Assembly (NCBI GenBank): GCA_017621875.1
Contig: JAGASE010000001.1
Span: 124,001 to 188,000, forward strand
DNA from: Clostridia bacterium
GTDB taxonomy: Bacteria; Bacillota; Clostridia; UBA1381
Reading direction: 5' to 3'
Length of the DNA: 64,000 bases
The notes below the pieces were generated by a model that was not told the origin of the DNA, did no database searches, and saw only the letters and a list, made by a program, of their open reading frames with translations. The number at the start of each line of letters is the position of its first letter. Within the stretch, counting starts at the first letter, position 1. The position numbers and the translations under genes are program-made. Shown piece after piece: positions 27,921 to 36,347 of this stretch.

Positions 27921-28640
27921 ATGCTGATTTATGAAATTATAAACAGACAGGAATTTTATGTAAAGGCGGGCTGTCATCCAAAGGACAGTCTGATAATTGT
28001 TTTAGACGGAAGCTTTAATTGCAGTATAGCCGGACGTTTTTTCAATGTGAATAAAAATGACATATTTGTTTTCGGCGGAAAGTCGCAGTTTGAAAGAAAT
28101 GTTATAAGTCCAATAAAATGCATATATATTCAGTTTGACGCGTTTCCGATTCCTTTAAAGGACGGAATTATGAAAATTTCAGACATGATACGAATGAAAA
28201 ATACCGCAGCCTATCTTGAACAGGCAATTAGGGATAAAAATGATTCGTTAGTGCAGCATTTTGTTGATGATATTTTTATAATGTATCAAGGGAGCGGGAA
28301 TAACAGGCACATTTATGACGATAATGTAATTTTGTCATGCGTGGATTTTTTTGCCGAGAGTTATTCGGAGGCAATTAATCTTGATACGCTGTCGGAAAAA
28401 TTTAACATTTCAAAGCAATGGCTGATTTCAAAATTCAAAAAGCATACGGGAAGAACGCCGATGGAATATTTAACAGAGGTACGCCTCGGCTACGGCAAGG
28501 CTTTTTTAACCGATACCGATTTGACGGTCGGAGAAATTGCAGATAAATGCGGATTTGAGAATGTGTACTATTTCAGCAATACCTTTAAAAAACATGTTGG
28601 TGTTTCTCCATCCGGATACAGAGAAAAATTCAAGCTATAA
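27921..28640 (+). CDS. AraC-family transcriptional regulator
   Basis: The 239-residue protein has an N-terminal cupin-like sensor (about residues 1-90) and a C-terminal double helix-turn-helix (LDTLSEKFNISKQWLISKFK, then VGEIADKCGFENVYYFSNTF and KKHVGVSPSGYR), which is characteristic. It probably binds the AT-rich divergent region 27794-27920 and controls the FAD oxidoreductase. The ligand is not evident. Confidence 0.9.
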   Translation: MLIYEIINRQEFYVKAGCHPKDSLIIVLDGSFNCSIAGRFFNVNKNDIFVFGGKSQFERNVISPIKCIYIQFDAFPIPLKDGIMKISDMIRMKNTAAYLEQAIRDKNDSLVQHFVDDIFIMYQGSGNNRHIYDDNVILSCVDFFAESYSEAINLDTLSEKFNISKQWLISKFKKHTGRTPMEYLTEVRLGYGKAFLTDTDLTVGEIADKCGFENVYYFSNTFKKHVGVSPSGYREKFKL

Positions 28641-28641
28641 A

Positions 28642-28675
28642 AGCGGATGATTGCAGCTTGCTGCAATCATCCGCT
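28642..28675 (+). terminator. Hairpin after the AraC-type gene
   Basis: A near-perfect inverted repeat of 15-16 bp per arm with a 2-base loop starts 2 bp after the araC-type stop. No T-run follows. The usual tail position is occupied by repeat copy C (cagactgtcgaaaaag). Confidence 0.75.
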
Positions 28676-28742
28676 CAGACTGTCGAAAAAGTCGCATAAC
28701 CGCAGAAAACAAAAAATTCTGCTTCCTTTTTCGGCATCTGCT
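28675..28742. repeat. 3'-UTR repeat family 1, copy C (internally deleted)
   Basis: Bases 28675-28714 match 41515-41554 of copy B, and 28715 on matches 41691-41717 (ttctgcttcctttttcg). The 136 bp between are missing. In copy B this missing part is bounded by direct repeats aaaacaaaa (41546-41554 and 41682-41690), so a recombination or slippage deletion explains copy C. Confidence 0.85.
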
Positions 28743-28778
28743 TTGTCTTTTAAGCATTTTTAACTGTCAAATATTAAA

Positions 28779-29660
28779 TCAGCCGTGTGCACTTTTGAAT
28801 ACGTCGGCGACCTCGGTAATTGTCATAAATGCCTTTGGGTCAATAGTATGTACCACGTCCTTCATTTTCGCAATCTGAAAGCGGTTTACCACGAAATAAA
28901 TCACTGTTTTTTCTGCATTGGAATAACCGCCCTCGGCAGGGATTTTGGTCGTTCCGCTGTCAAATGTATCTATTAACGCACGACTGATTTCATCAGCCTT
29001 TTCGGTAATAATCATTACCGCTTTTGAGCGGTCAAGTCCCTCTACGATGAAGTCAACGGTTTTAAGTGCCGCACCGTAGGCAACTATTGAGTAAAGAGGA
29101 AGAATCCAGCTGCTTATTAAAATGCCTGAAATCACGTATAAGACCACGTTATATACCATAACAAACGTTCCTACGGTTGCACCGATTTTTTTTGCAAAAA
29201 TAACCGCCATAACCTCAACGCCGTCAATCGCACCGCCAAAGCGGATTGTAAGACCGCTGCCGACGCCGGAAATTAATCCGCCGAACAGGGCACAAAGAAG
29301 TAAATCCTCGCCTGCCAAGGGCGATGCTAAGCTCACGTCGATAGGAAGAACATCGGTAATCAACCACGCTCCCAGGGAATAAATGAATACTGCGTATAGC
29401 GAATAAATTGTGAACGATACGCCCTGTCTTTTTAGTCCGTATAAAAACAGCGGCACGTTAAGCAATATCAGGAAAAAGGAAAGCGAAAAAAATTCCGGCG
29501 TTATCTGCGAAAGCAGCATTGATGTTCCTGAAATTCCGCTGTCATATAGCTTTACCGGTGCCAAAAACACCGTAACGCCGAAAGCGTTGATAAAGCCTGC
29601 AAGGGTCAGTGCAATAAAATTCAATAAGCTAAGATTTTTTACGGAGGTTTTAAAATTCAT
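28779..29660 (-). CDS. YitT-family membrane protein
   Basis: The 293-residue protein has about six predicted membrane helices (for example LLNFIALTLAGFINAFGVTV and the GSGLTIRFGGAIDGVEVMAV region) and a soluble C-terminal DUF2179-like domain (DRSKAVMIITEKADEISRAL, FVVNRFQIAKMKDVVHTID). This YitT/DUF161 layout is common in Bacillota. The transported substrate is unknown. GGAGA lies at good spacing before the ATG at 29660. Confidence 0.85.
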   Translation of the reverse strand: MNFKTSVKNLSLLNFIALTLAGFINAFGVTVFLAPVKLYDSGISGTSMLLSQITPEFFSLSFFLILLNVPLFLYGLKRQGVSFTIYSLYAVFIYSLGAWLITDVLPIDVSLASPLAGEDLLLCALFGGLISGVGSGLTIRFGGAIDGVEVMAVIFAKKIGATVGTFVMVYNVVLYVISGILISSWILPLYSIVAYGAALKTVDFIVEGLDRSKAVMIITEKADEISRALIDTFDSGTTKIPAEGGYSNAEKTVIYFVVNRFQIAKMKDVVHTIDPKAFMTITEVADVFKSAHG

Positions 29661-29704
29661 TTCTTTTTCTCCTTTTCATATAATGTCGTTTTATAATTGT
29701 AAAT

Positions 29705-30913
29705 TTAATCCTTTTTGTAGCCGATTCCTAAATCATTTCCCAAAATACTTGCACTGGTTATGCTGTCAGTGCCGTAGGTACTGCGTATTTTATCAATGGC
29801 AAGCTCCAGCTTTTCATGCTTTTCCTCATCCGAAAAATCGTCAAAAAGGCTTATCTGTCCGCCGATATCGCTGCCTATAAAATTCGTGCCGGTTACGGTA
29901 ATCATTCTTATCGGCTTATCCATACTCCAGTTTTCCAGAATGAGCCGCATTGCCTCGTCAAAAATTTCCTTTGCAAGATATGTCGGCTTGTAAAGCGTTG
30001 TCTGGCGTGAGATTGTCTTTAGATTCACGTCCTTAATATGCACCTGAACGGTGTTACATTTAAGGTTTTTCTGACGCATCTGTGCGGCGATGTTATCGGA
30101 TAATGCACGAACTCCCTTTGCAATATCGTCCCTGCCGACAAGATTTCGCGAAAAGGTCAGTCCCTTTCCGATTGATTTAGCCTCATGCTCAAAGTAGTAC
30201 GGCATAACCGGCTCGTCGTCCTCGCCATTTGCATATTTAATCAGCATAAGTGCGGTCTTTCCGAGCTTTTTCTCCAAAAGCTGTGCATCTGCTGCAGCAA
30301 GGTCGCCTATTGTTTTTATATTCAGCCTGAGCAGGGATTCATAACTTCTTTTTCCAACAAAAAGCATTGTGGAAACAGGCAGGGGATAAAGAATTTCCTT
30401 GTAATTTTCCCTTGAAATTACGGTTGTTGCGTCAGGCTTTTTATAATCGCTGCCGAGCTTGGCAAAAACCTTGTTGAAGGAAACCCCGATTGATACGGTT
30501 ATGCCGATTTCCTCACGCACTCTTTTGCGAATGGTGTCGGCAATGGTTTTTCCGTCACCGAAAAGCCTTGTGCTGCCGGTAACGTCCAACCAACTCTCAT
30601 CGATGCTGAAGCGTTCCACCTGGTCGGTATAATCTACATATATTTTGTTTATCCTATCGGAATATTCCTTGTAAAGACTGTGATGCGGCGGCACGGTTAC
30701 AAGGTCGGGACATTTTTTCTTTGCCTGCCAGATAGGCTCTGCCGTCTGCACCTTATATTTTTTTGCAAGCTCATTTTTTGCAAGAATAATTCCGCGGCGG
30801 CTCTCCTTGTCTCCGGCAACTGCAAGCGGTACGTTTTTTAGCTCCGGATTTAAAGCACACTCCACCGATGCAAAGAAATTATTGCAGTCGCTGTGCAGAA
30901 TAATCCTGTCCAT
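29705..30913 (-). CDS. dinB: DNA polymerase IV (Y-family)
   Basis: The 402-residue protein has the Y-family N-terminus with catalytic acids (ILHSDCNNFFASVECALNPE) and the second metal site in VERFSIDESWLDVTGS, followed by helix-hairpin-helix thumb and little-finger regions. It performs translesion synthesis. DUF1294 lies 3 bp upstream on the same strand. It probably belongs to the damage response, but no LexA site was identified. Confidence 0.93.
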   Translation of the reverse strand: MDRIILHSDCNNFFASVECALNPELKNVPLAVAGDKESRRGIILAKNELAKKYKVQTAEPIWQAKKKCPDLVTVPPHHSLYKEYSDRINKIYVDYTDQVERFSIDESWLDVTGSTRLFGDGKTIADTIRKRVREEIGITVSIGVSFNKVFAKLGSDYKKPDATTVISRENYKEILYPLPVSTMLFVGKRSYESLLRLNIKTIGDLAAADAQLLEKKLGKTALMLIKYANGEDDEPVMPYYFEHEAKSIGKGLTFSRNLVGRDDIAKGVRALSDNIAAQMRQKNLKCNTVQVHIKDVNLKTISRQTTLYKPTYLAKEIFDEAMRLILENWSMDKPIRMITVTGTNFIGSDIGGQISLFDDFSDEEKHEKLELAIDKIRSTYGTDSITSASILGNDLGIGYKKD

Positions 30914-30916
30914 AAA

Positions 30917-31180
30917 TCAAATCCTTTCAATCAGCACAACCGCAGCGGCATTTACCGCTAACGCGATTTCGATTACGGTGCGAAACCCGTCCTTCTGCGT
31001 TTTGTGGCGGAAAATCTGCATCCCGCAGAAAACGCCCGCAGCTCCCATTAAAAATGCACATATAAGAAATGTCCGCTCGCTTATTCTCCATTTGCCGCGT
31101 ATCGCCTTATATTTATCAATTCCCACTAAAGCGAAAACTATAACATTCCACACAAAAAGTGCTACATAAAAACCTTCCAT
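30917..31180 (-). CDS. DUF1294-family small membrane protein
   Basis: The 87-residue protein has about three membrane segments and the DUF1294 pattern: FALVGIDKYKAIRGKWRISE, then FLMGAAGVFCGMQIFRHKTQ. The start at 31180 follows GGAGGG; an upstream ATG at 31204 is in frame but badly spaced. It is directly upstream of dinB, so likely co-transcribed. The function is unknown. Confidence 0.8.
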   Translation of the reverse strand: MEGFYVALFVWNVIVFALVGIDKYKAIRGKWRISERTFLICAFLMGAAGVFCGMQIFRHKTQKDGFRTVIEIALAVNAAAVVLIERI

Positions 31181-31290
31181 TATTACATACCCTCCGAATA
31201 ACATTTCTTACTTATTATTATAAATCGCAGGAGGTGCTTTGTCAACTATGCGAATTTTATTAATTTTCTGTTACAAGGTGTTTCGCTTTC

Positions 31291-31319
31291 TTGTATATTT
31301 GAATAATATATGTTATAAT
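31291..31319 (+). promoter_or_regulatory. Sigma-A promoter for the gene at 31356
   Basis: TTGTAT (31291-31296) and TATAAT (31314-31319) with a 17-bp spacer, 37 bp before the start. Confidence 0.7.
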
Positions 31320-31355
31320 CAGTATAATAAAAAAAGCAGAATAAGGAGTGATTTT

Positions 31356-31799
31356 ATGGATAAGCTGCTGGACAACATCAAAAAAGGCGTTACAATAGCA
31401 GTCAGCGAGGCAGAAAAGCTGACAAAGGTTGTTGTGGACAAAACAACTAACATCGTTGACATTACAAAGCTTAATCTTGCCCTTAACGAAACCGAGGGAA
31501 AGCTTAATAAGCTATATGCAAAAATTGGCGAAATTGTTTACACAAAGTATGCAGAAGGTGCGGAATTTGACGGCGAGCTTGGCGAAATCTGCAAGGAAAT
31601 CACAAGCTTTAAGGAGGAGGCCGACAAGTTGAAGGAGCAGATAGCTGAACTCAAAAGCTCTGCTGTTTGTGCAAACTGTGGTCAGCATAATGATAAGGAA
31701 AGCGGGTTCTGCTCAAAATGCGGTGCAAAGCTTACAGGGCAGGAGCCTTGCAATACCGAGGATACGGTTATTGAGGTAACTGAGTTTCCGGAGGAGTAA
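31356..31799 (+). CDS. Coiled-coil zinc-ribbon protein, function unknown
   Basis: The 147-residue protein has a helical, heptad-rich N-terminal part (residues 1-95; LNLALNETEGKLNKLYAKIG, then EEADKLKEQIAELK) and a zinc ribbon (CANCGQHNDKESGFCSKCG). It ends in an acidic tail. I do not recognise a named family. Similar zinc-ribbon proteins are common in Clostridia. The ATG at 31356 follows AAGGAG; upstream in-frame ATGs lack a site and would fall before the promoter. Confidence 0.75.
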   Translation: MDKLLDNIKKGVTIAVSEAEKLTKVVVDKTTNIVDITKLNLALNETEGKLNKLYAKIGEIVYTKYAEGAEFDGELGEICKEITSFKEEADKLKEQIAELKSSAVCANCGQHNDKESGFCSKCGAKLTGQEPCNTEDTVIEVTEFPEE

Positions 31800-31868
31800 A
31801 TAACTGTTTTAAAGGGCAGAGCAGTTTTGCACTGCCTTTTAAAATGCCTGAGATTCCGCAAAAAATTA

Positions 31869-31897
31869 TTGACAAAAGCAGGAATAATTGATATAAT
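31869..31897 (+). promoter_or_regulatory. Sigma-A promoter for the membrane protein at 31937
   Basis: TTGACA (31869-31874) and TATAAT (31892-31897), both perfect, with a 17-bp spacer. Confidence 0.9.
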
Positions 31898-31936
31898 CAA
31901 TGCTATAAATTGTACCAAATATAAAGGAGAAGGAAA

Positions 31937-32572
31937 ATGGCGATATTTATAGGAATAGTTTTAATTGTGGCAGCATGCTTTTACGGTTGTTATGCAAACC
32001 CGTATTGGAAAGAGTTTGACGAGGCGGATACATACGCAGGTGGTATTTACAGGGCTATAGTCGGAATACCTGCATGGGTTGCAGTGATTTCGATATTGCC
32101 GAAAAGATGGGATTTGGTATTCCCGTTTCTGATTATTACGGCGGCGTTATTGGTAATTCCTTTCCAAAAGCTTAAAAAGGACGGCTATGACGCTGTTAAA
32201 GGAACGGTTACGATTTTATTTGCCTCGATGGGTGTATATTCAAGAATCTTAATGGCATGGACGATTATCGGAATTCCGGTTAATATGAGACTTAAACGTG
32301 CGGCTGAAATCGGCTGGTCAAATGCCGCTCTTGAGGTAATAGAGAATCTTGAAAAAAATCCGCAGACAGGACCTTCAGTGGGTGAGCAGATCAGTGATAT
32401 ATTGGCACAGGACGAGGAAAGAAAAAGAAAAGAACAGGAAGCTGCTCAAAGTCAGGAAAAGCCCGAGGTTTGGCGTATGAACGGAATGCTTGTTGAAAAC
32501 CTCAAGGTGAACAGCGACGGAACAATGTACTACGACCCTGATGACTGTGAATGGAAGAAAATAGAACAATAA
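31937..32572 (+). CDS. Uncharacterised membrane protein with charged C-terminus
   Basis: The 211-residue protein has three to four hydrophobic stretches in its first 115 residues (MAIFIGIVLIVAACFYGCYA, AIVGIPAWVAVISILP, LVFPFLIITAALLVIPF) and then a charged helical C-terminal region (ILAQDEERKRKEQEAAQSQE) ending WRMNGMLVENLKVNSDG. I do not recognise a family. It has its own strong promoter, binding site and terminator, so it is a real single-gene unit. Confidence 0.8.
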   Translation: MAIFIGIVLIVAACFYGCYANPYWKEFDEADTYAGGIYRAIVGIPAWVAVISILPKRWDLVFPFLIITAALLVIPFQKLKKDGYDAVKGTVTILFASMGVYSRILMAWTIIGIPVNMRLKRAAEIGWSNAALEVIENLEKNPQTGPSVGEQISDILAQDEERKRKEQEAAQSQEKPEVWRMNGMLVENLKVNSDGTMYYDPDDCEWKKIEQ

Positions 32573-32583
32573 ATGTATTAAAA

Positions 32584-32620
32584 AAGTATTATCTCGATAA
32601 AAAGATAATACTTTTTTGCT
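32584..32620 (+). terminator. Bidirectional terminator between 31937 gene and ldh
   Basis: Perfect 11-bp stem (32584-32594 aagtattatct, 32603-32613) with flanking A- and T-runs. It serves both the plus-strand gene ending at 32572 and the minus-strand ldh ending at 32621. Confidence 0.92.
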
Positions 32621-33562
32621 TTACATTCCGATTTCGCGGAGTAGCTCCGATAAGGTAGCGGCAGAATCGCGAAGACCTTTCATCTCCTCCTTGGAGAACG
32701 GGACCTCAAAAATACGCTCAACGCCGTTTCCGCCTACCATTGTGGGAACGGACAGAGCAACGTCGCGGATATCGTATTCACCCTCAAAAATGCCCGAAAC
32801 CGTCAGAATTGAGTTTTCGTCACCTGCGATACATTCGCAGATTCTTGCAACCGCAACAGCAATCGCATAATATGTTGCACCCTTTTTGCGGATTATTTCG
32901 TAAGCCGAATTTTTAACCTCATTATACATTGTATCAAGGTCATTTAAGTTACATTTTCCGGTGTGTTTGCAGAACTCGTTCATCGTCATTCCGCCGATGT
33001 TGGTTACGCTCCACGCGGCAACCTCGCTGTCGCCATGCTCGCCGATAATATAGGTGTGGCAGTTTCTGGCGTCCACGCCGGTTTTTTGGCTTATCATATA
33101 TTTAAGACGCGATGTATCAAGGACGGTGCCTGAGCCTAAAACCTGATTTTTCGGAAGCCCGGAAAGCTTATAGGTTACATAGGTGAGAATATCAACCGGA
33201 TTTGAAACCGGCATTAAAATTACATCGGACGGTGCATACTTCATGATACTTTTCACAATTTTTTTGTAAATTTCTACATTATCCTTTAATAAGTCAAGGC
33301 GAGTTTGTCCTTGCTTCTGCGGTGCACCTGCGGTTATTACGACGATGTCCGCGTCCTTGCAGTCACTGTAATCTCCTGCAGTCACCGTTACCGGCTTTAC
33401 AAGTGATACGCCGTGTGCCATATCAAGAGCGTCGCCCTCTGCCTTTTCTTTGTTTATATCAATAAGCACTATTTCCTGAAACAGTCCTCCCAAAAGCAGG
33501 GTGTATGCAGTTGTTGAGCCGACAGCACCCGCACCTATTACTACTACCTTTCCTCTAAACAT
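32621..33562 (-). CDS. ldh: L-lactate dehydrogenase
   Basis: The 313-residue protein has the NAD-binding GAGAVGSTTAYTLLLGG, the substrate-specificity loop with Gln (GAPQKQGQTRLDLLKDNVEI), the catalytic histidine in YIIGEHGDSEVAAWS, and NPVDILTY. The Gln in the loop points to lactate rather than malate. It reduces pyruvate to L-lactate and recycles NADH. The start at 33562 follows AAAGGAG; an in-frame ATG at 33598 has no site. Confidence 0.95.
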   Translation of the reverse strand: MFRGKVVVIGAGAVGSTTAYTLLLGGLFQEIVLIDINKEKAEGDALDMAHGVSLVKPVTVTAGDYSDCKDADIVVITAGAPQKQGQTRLDLLKDNVEIYKKIVKSIMKYAPSDVILMPVSNPVDILTYVTYKLSGLPKNQVLGSGTVLDTSRLKYMISQKTGVDARNCHTYIIGEHGDSEVAAWSVTNIGGMTMNEFCKHTGKCNLNDLDTMYNEVKNSAYEIIRKKGATYYAIAVAVARICECIAGDENSILTVSGIFEGEYDIRDVALSVPTMVGGNGVERIFEVPFSKEEMKGLRDSAATLSELLREIGM

Positions 33563-33763
33563 AAATTTCTCCTTTCCGAAAGCGACATTTTGCCGCATGT
33601 TTTTAGATTAATGCTTCTCTTTTGTATTATTTGTATTTTAATACATATTATGCCTTTTGTTTTGACATCTAATCAAATTATACCTTAAACTTCCTGCTAT
33701 TTCAACTGATTTTATTGCTTTTTGTGTAAAAATGTGGTATATAATATTAGAGGTGATTTATAT

Positions 33764-34273
33764 ATGAGTAAAATTTTACTTGTTATTGATATGCAGAAGG
33801 ATTTTATTGACGGAGCACTCGGCACACTGGAAGCGGTTTCGATTGTACCAACGGTTTTAGAAAAGATCAAAAATTTTGACGGCGAGGTTGTGTTCACAAA
33901 GGATACGCACAGCACAATTTATCCAATGACGCAGGAGGGCAAAAAGCTGCCTGTTCCGCATTGTATAAAGGGTACGGAAGGCTGGGAGCTTGACGCGGCG
34001 ATTGCACCTATGGCACAGGGCTGCAGGATTTTTGAAAAGCCGACCTTCGGCAGTATTGAGCTTGCAGAATTTCTTGCGGGCGGCGATTATGATGAAATCG
34101 AAATTATCGGTCTTTGTACCGATATCTGTGTTATCTCGAATGCATTGCTTATAAAGGCGTACCTTCCCGAAGTGAAAATTACGGTGGATTCCGCCTGCTG
34201 TGCAGGAGTTACAGTGGAAAGTCATAAAAATGCACTGTCTGCAATGAAGATGTGTCAGATTGATATTATATAA
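33764..34273 (+). CDS. Nicotinamidase/isochorismatase-family cysteine hydrolase
   Basis: The 169-residue protein has Asp9 in LLVIDMQKDFIDG, a lysine in VVFTKDTHST-type context, and Cys122 in GLCTDICVISNALL, giving the expected Asp-Lys-Cys triad. The short length and metal-site histidines (DTHSTIY) suggest nicotinamide amidase activity (NAD salvage), but other hydrolases share this fold. A promoter with TTGCTT and TATATA (33715-33743) lies upstream. Confidence 0.8.
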   Translation: MSKILLVIDMQKDFIDGALGTLEAVSIVPTVLEKIKNFDGEVVFTKDTHSTIYPMTQEGKKLPVPHCIKGTEGWELDAAIAPMAQGCRIFEKPTFGSIELAEFLAGGDYDEIEIIGLCTDICVISNALLIKAYLPEVKITVDSACCAGVTVESHKNALSAMKMCQIDII

Positions 34274-34550
34274 AAAAGCTTCTGATAAAAGCCCCGCCTG
34301 CGGGCGTAGGATTTTGGCAGCAATTTTGTTATTCCGTCATTGCTGCCGCAATTCCTGCATAATAAAAAAGCTTCTGATAAAAGCCCCGCCTGCGGGCGTA
34401 GGATTTTGGTAGCAATTTTGTTATTCCGTCATTGCTGCCGCAATTCCTGCATAATAAAAAAGCTTCTGATAAAAGCCCCGCCTGCGGGCGTAGGATTTTG
34501 GTAGCAATTTTGTTATTCCGTCATTGCTAAACGCAGGTTTCCTACATAAT
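34272..34550. repeat. Three tandem units of a 92-bp repeat (family 2)
   Basis: Units begin at 34272, 34364 and 34456 (period exactly 92 bp). Units 1 and 2 are nearly identical. Each contains cccgcctgcggg, and a 9-bp inverted repeat ggcagcaat/attgctgcc (perfect in unit 1) around ttattccgtc. Unit 3 ends differently (cgcaggtttcctacataata). The array occupies most of the 374-bp stretch between the hydrolase stop and the DUF4364 gene. No coding potential is seen. Confidence 0.95.
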
Positions 34551-34588
34551 AAAAAAGTATACGGCTTTTATGAGCTGTATACTTTTTT
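34551..34588 (+). terminator. Terminator after the family 2 array
   Basis: Stem gtatacggct/agctgtatac (one G-T pair) with an A-run before and a T-run after. It is the probable terminator of the hydrolase at 33764 and lies past the repeat array. Confidence 0.9.
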
Positions 34589-34647
34589 GTATAGGCATTT
34601 ACAACAAAGCCTTCTGTGTGCTTTTAACACTTTGAGGCTTTTAAGGA

Positions 34648-35208
34648 TTATTCCTTTTCTTCGCCTAAAAGCGAGGCGAGGATTTCGCCGTAAATCTTTT
34701 CGGGATTTGCCTTAAAGCGGCGTATTATGCCTGCCGCAACCTCGCGGCTGCCGGCGTAAAACGAAAGCTCCATAAGCGGAGACGCACTTTCGTAAAGGGC
34801 ACATTCCACGTTATACTCCTTGTCATTAATCGGCACAAGCTTTGCCTTAACGCTCTTTTTTAGCTTTTCCTGCTCAAAAAACGGCTTGATATGCTCCGCA
34901 ATCTGCTCGCGGATATATATGGGAATCGAATGTTCAAAAAATCCGTTTGCCTGGGTTCCCTTTTCAGTCAGCTCATAAATTGGCATGTTTTCGTCAAAGC
35001 CGTTCGGAAGCGTACGGATATATTCTATCTGCACCAGATTATCGAGTGCTATCTGGAAATTTGTGAAATTGATATTGCAGCTGTCAAGCGTCAGGCAGGT
35101 GAGCTGGGAGTGCGTCACTCTGCGTGCTGCCTTTGCAAGCGTAAAAAGTATTATATATTGTATGGTAACAGGGTCGTCAACTTCTCGCATATACATATAA
35201 ATCAGCAT
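34648..35208 (-). CDS. DUF4364-family protein
   Basis: The 186-residue protein resembles DUF4364 (PF14277), a Clostridia family with an N-terminal winged-helix-like part (VTHSQLTCLTLDSCNINFTN, then LVQIEYIRTLP and YELTEKGTQ). It might act in regulation; no direct evidence. The start at 35208 is uncertain: AAGGAGG lies only 2 nt before it, so CTG or a second ATG four codons on is possible. Confidence 0.75.
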   Translation of the reverse strand: MLIYMYMREVDDPVTIQYIILFTLAKAARRVTHSQLTCLTLDSCNINFTNFQIALDNLVQIEYIRTLPNGFDENMPIYELTEKGTQANGFFEHSIPIYIREQIAEHIKPFFEQEKLKKSVKAKLVPINDKEYNVECALYESASPLMELSFYAGSREVAAGIIRRFKANPEKIYGEILASLLGEEKE

Positions 35209-35322
35209 TGCCTCCTTTAAAATACATGTTTCTAAATAAATCTAAAATTATTATAGCATATTTTTATGAAAAATGATATAATAATTTTAAATAAAATTTA
35301 AATTGTTTTAAGGAGTGAAAAT

Positions 35323-35970
35323 ATGCCAAGACTTACAGAGGAAGAGGAGCTTAAAAGACAAGCTGAAATGTGGGAGCTTGAGAATGGAATACATGCGGCG
35401 GGACATCAGCTTATAGCGGGCGTTGACGAGGCTGGACGCGGACCTTTGGCAGGCCCTGTTTATGCAGCAGCGGTGATTTTGCCGGAGGGTGCGAGGCTTG
35501 ACGGGATAAACGATTCAAAAAAGCTGTCCCCCAAAAAACGTGAGGAGCTTTTTGAAAAAATAACCGAAATCGCCGTAAGCTACGCTGTTTTTGCGGTAGA
35601 TGAAAAGGAAATTGATGAAATCAACATATTAAATGCCACACACAAGGCGATGAACCAAGCGGTAAATTCGCTTAATGTTAAACCGGATTATGTTATTATT
35701 GACGGAAACAGCATAAACGGCATGAGTCTGCCGCATGAGACAGTGGTAAAGGGTGATGCGAAGAGTATTTCCATTGCTGCGGCGTCAATACTTGCGAAGG
35801 TGGCAAGGGACAGATATATAACCGAAATGGCGGAAAAATATCCCGAATACGGGTTTGAAAAGCACAAGGGCTACGGCACAAAGGCACATACTGACGCGAT
35901 TTTAAAGCATGGAGTATGCCCTATCCACAGAAGAACATTTTTGAAAAAGCTATTGGGAGAAAAACTATGA
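35323..35970 (+). CDS. rnhB: Ribonuclease HII
   Basis: The 215-residue protein has the acidic catalytic motif AGVDEAGRGPLAGPVYAAAV (Asp, Glu), plus Asp in YVIIDGNSI and Asp in KVARDRYI. It cleaves RNA in RNA/DNA hybrids and at single ribonucleotides. Its stop overlaps the yraN start (ATGA). AAGGAG lies upstream. Confidence 0.95.
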   Translation: MPRLTEEEELKRQAEMWELENGIHAAGHQLIAGVDEAGRGPLAGPVYAAAVILPEGARLDGINDSKKLSPKKREELFEKITEIAVSYAVFAVDEKEIDEINILNATHKAMNQAVNSLNVKPDYVIIDGNSINGMSLPHETVVKGDAKSISIAAASILAKVARDRYITEMAEKYPEYGFEKHKGYGTKAHTDAILKHGVCPIHRRTFLKKLLGEKL

Positions 35971-36323
35971 CGGCAAAGGAAGCAGGAGTTTTCGGTGAAA
36001 CAAAGGCATGTGAATTTTTGGAAAAAAACGGAGTTGCCGTTTTAAAACGTAATTTTCACTGCCGAATGGGCGAAATTGACATAATCGCAAAGGACGGTGG
36101 GACGATAGTTTTTGTCGAGGTCAAAACAAGGGCCTCAAAGGCATATGGCACGCCGGCGGAATTTGTCGATTTTAAAAAGCAGGAGAAAATAACCAAAACC
36201 GCACTTTATTACTTAGGACGCGATGATGCGGATATGCGATTTGACGTAATTGAGGTTATGTACCGAGTGTGCGGCGATGTTTTTTGTGTTACAGAAATTA
36301 ATCACATTAAATCGGCATTTTAA
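35967..36323 (+). CDS. YraN/UPF0102-family nuclease-like protein
   Basis: The 118-residue protein has the PD-(D/E)XK-like core: EKNGVAVLKRNFHCRMGEID, then DIIAKDGGTIVFVEVKTRAS. The function is unproven; the fold suggests a nuclease. The ATG at 35967 overlaps the rnhB stop by 4 bp. The rnhB-yraN pair is a common neighbourhood. Confidence 0.88.
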   Translation: MTAKEAGVFGETKACEFLEKNGVAVLKRNFHCRMGEIDIIAKDGGTIVFVEVKTRASKAYGTPAEFVDFKKQEKITKTALYYLGRDDADMRFDVIEVMYRVCGDVFCVTEINHIKSAF

Positions 36324-36347
36324 TTATCATTTGGAAGGTGGTCATAT

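Noticed and set aside
34272-34550. CRISPR array
   Set aside because: Only three units of 92 bp without the alternation of short repeats and unique spacers, and no cas genes nearby.
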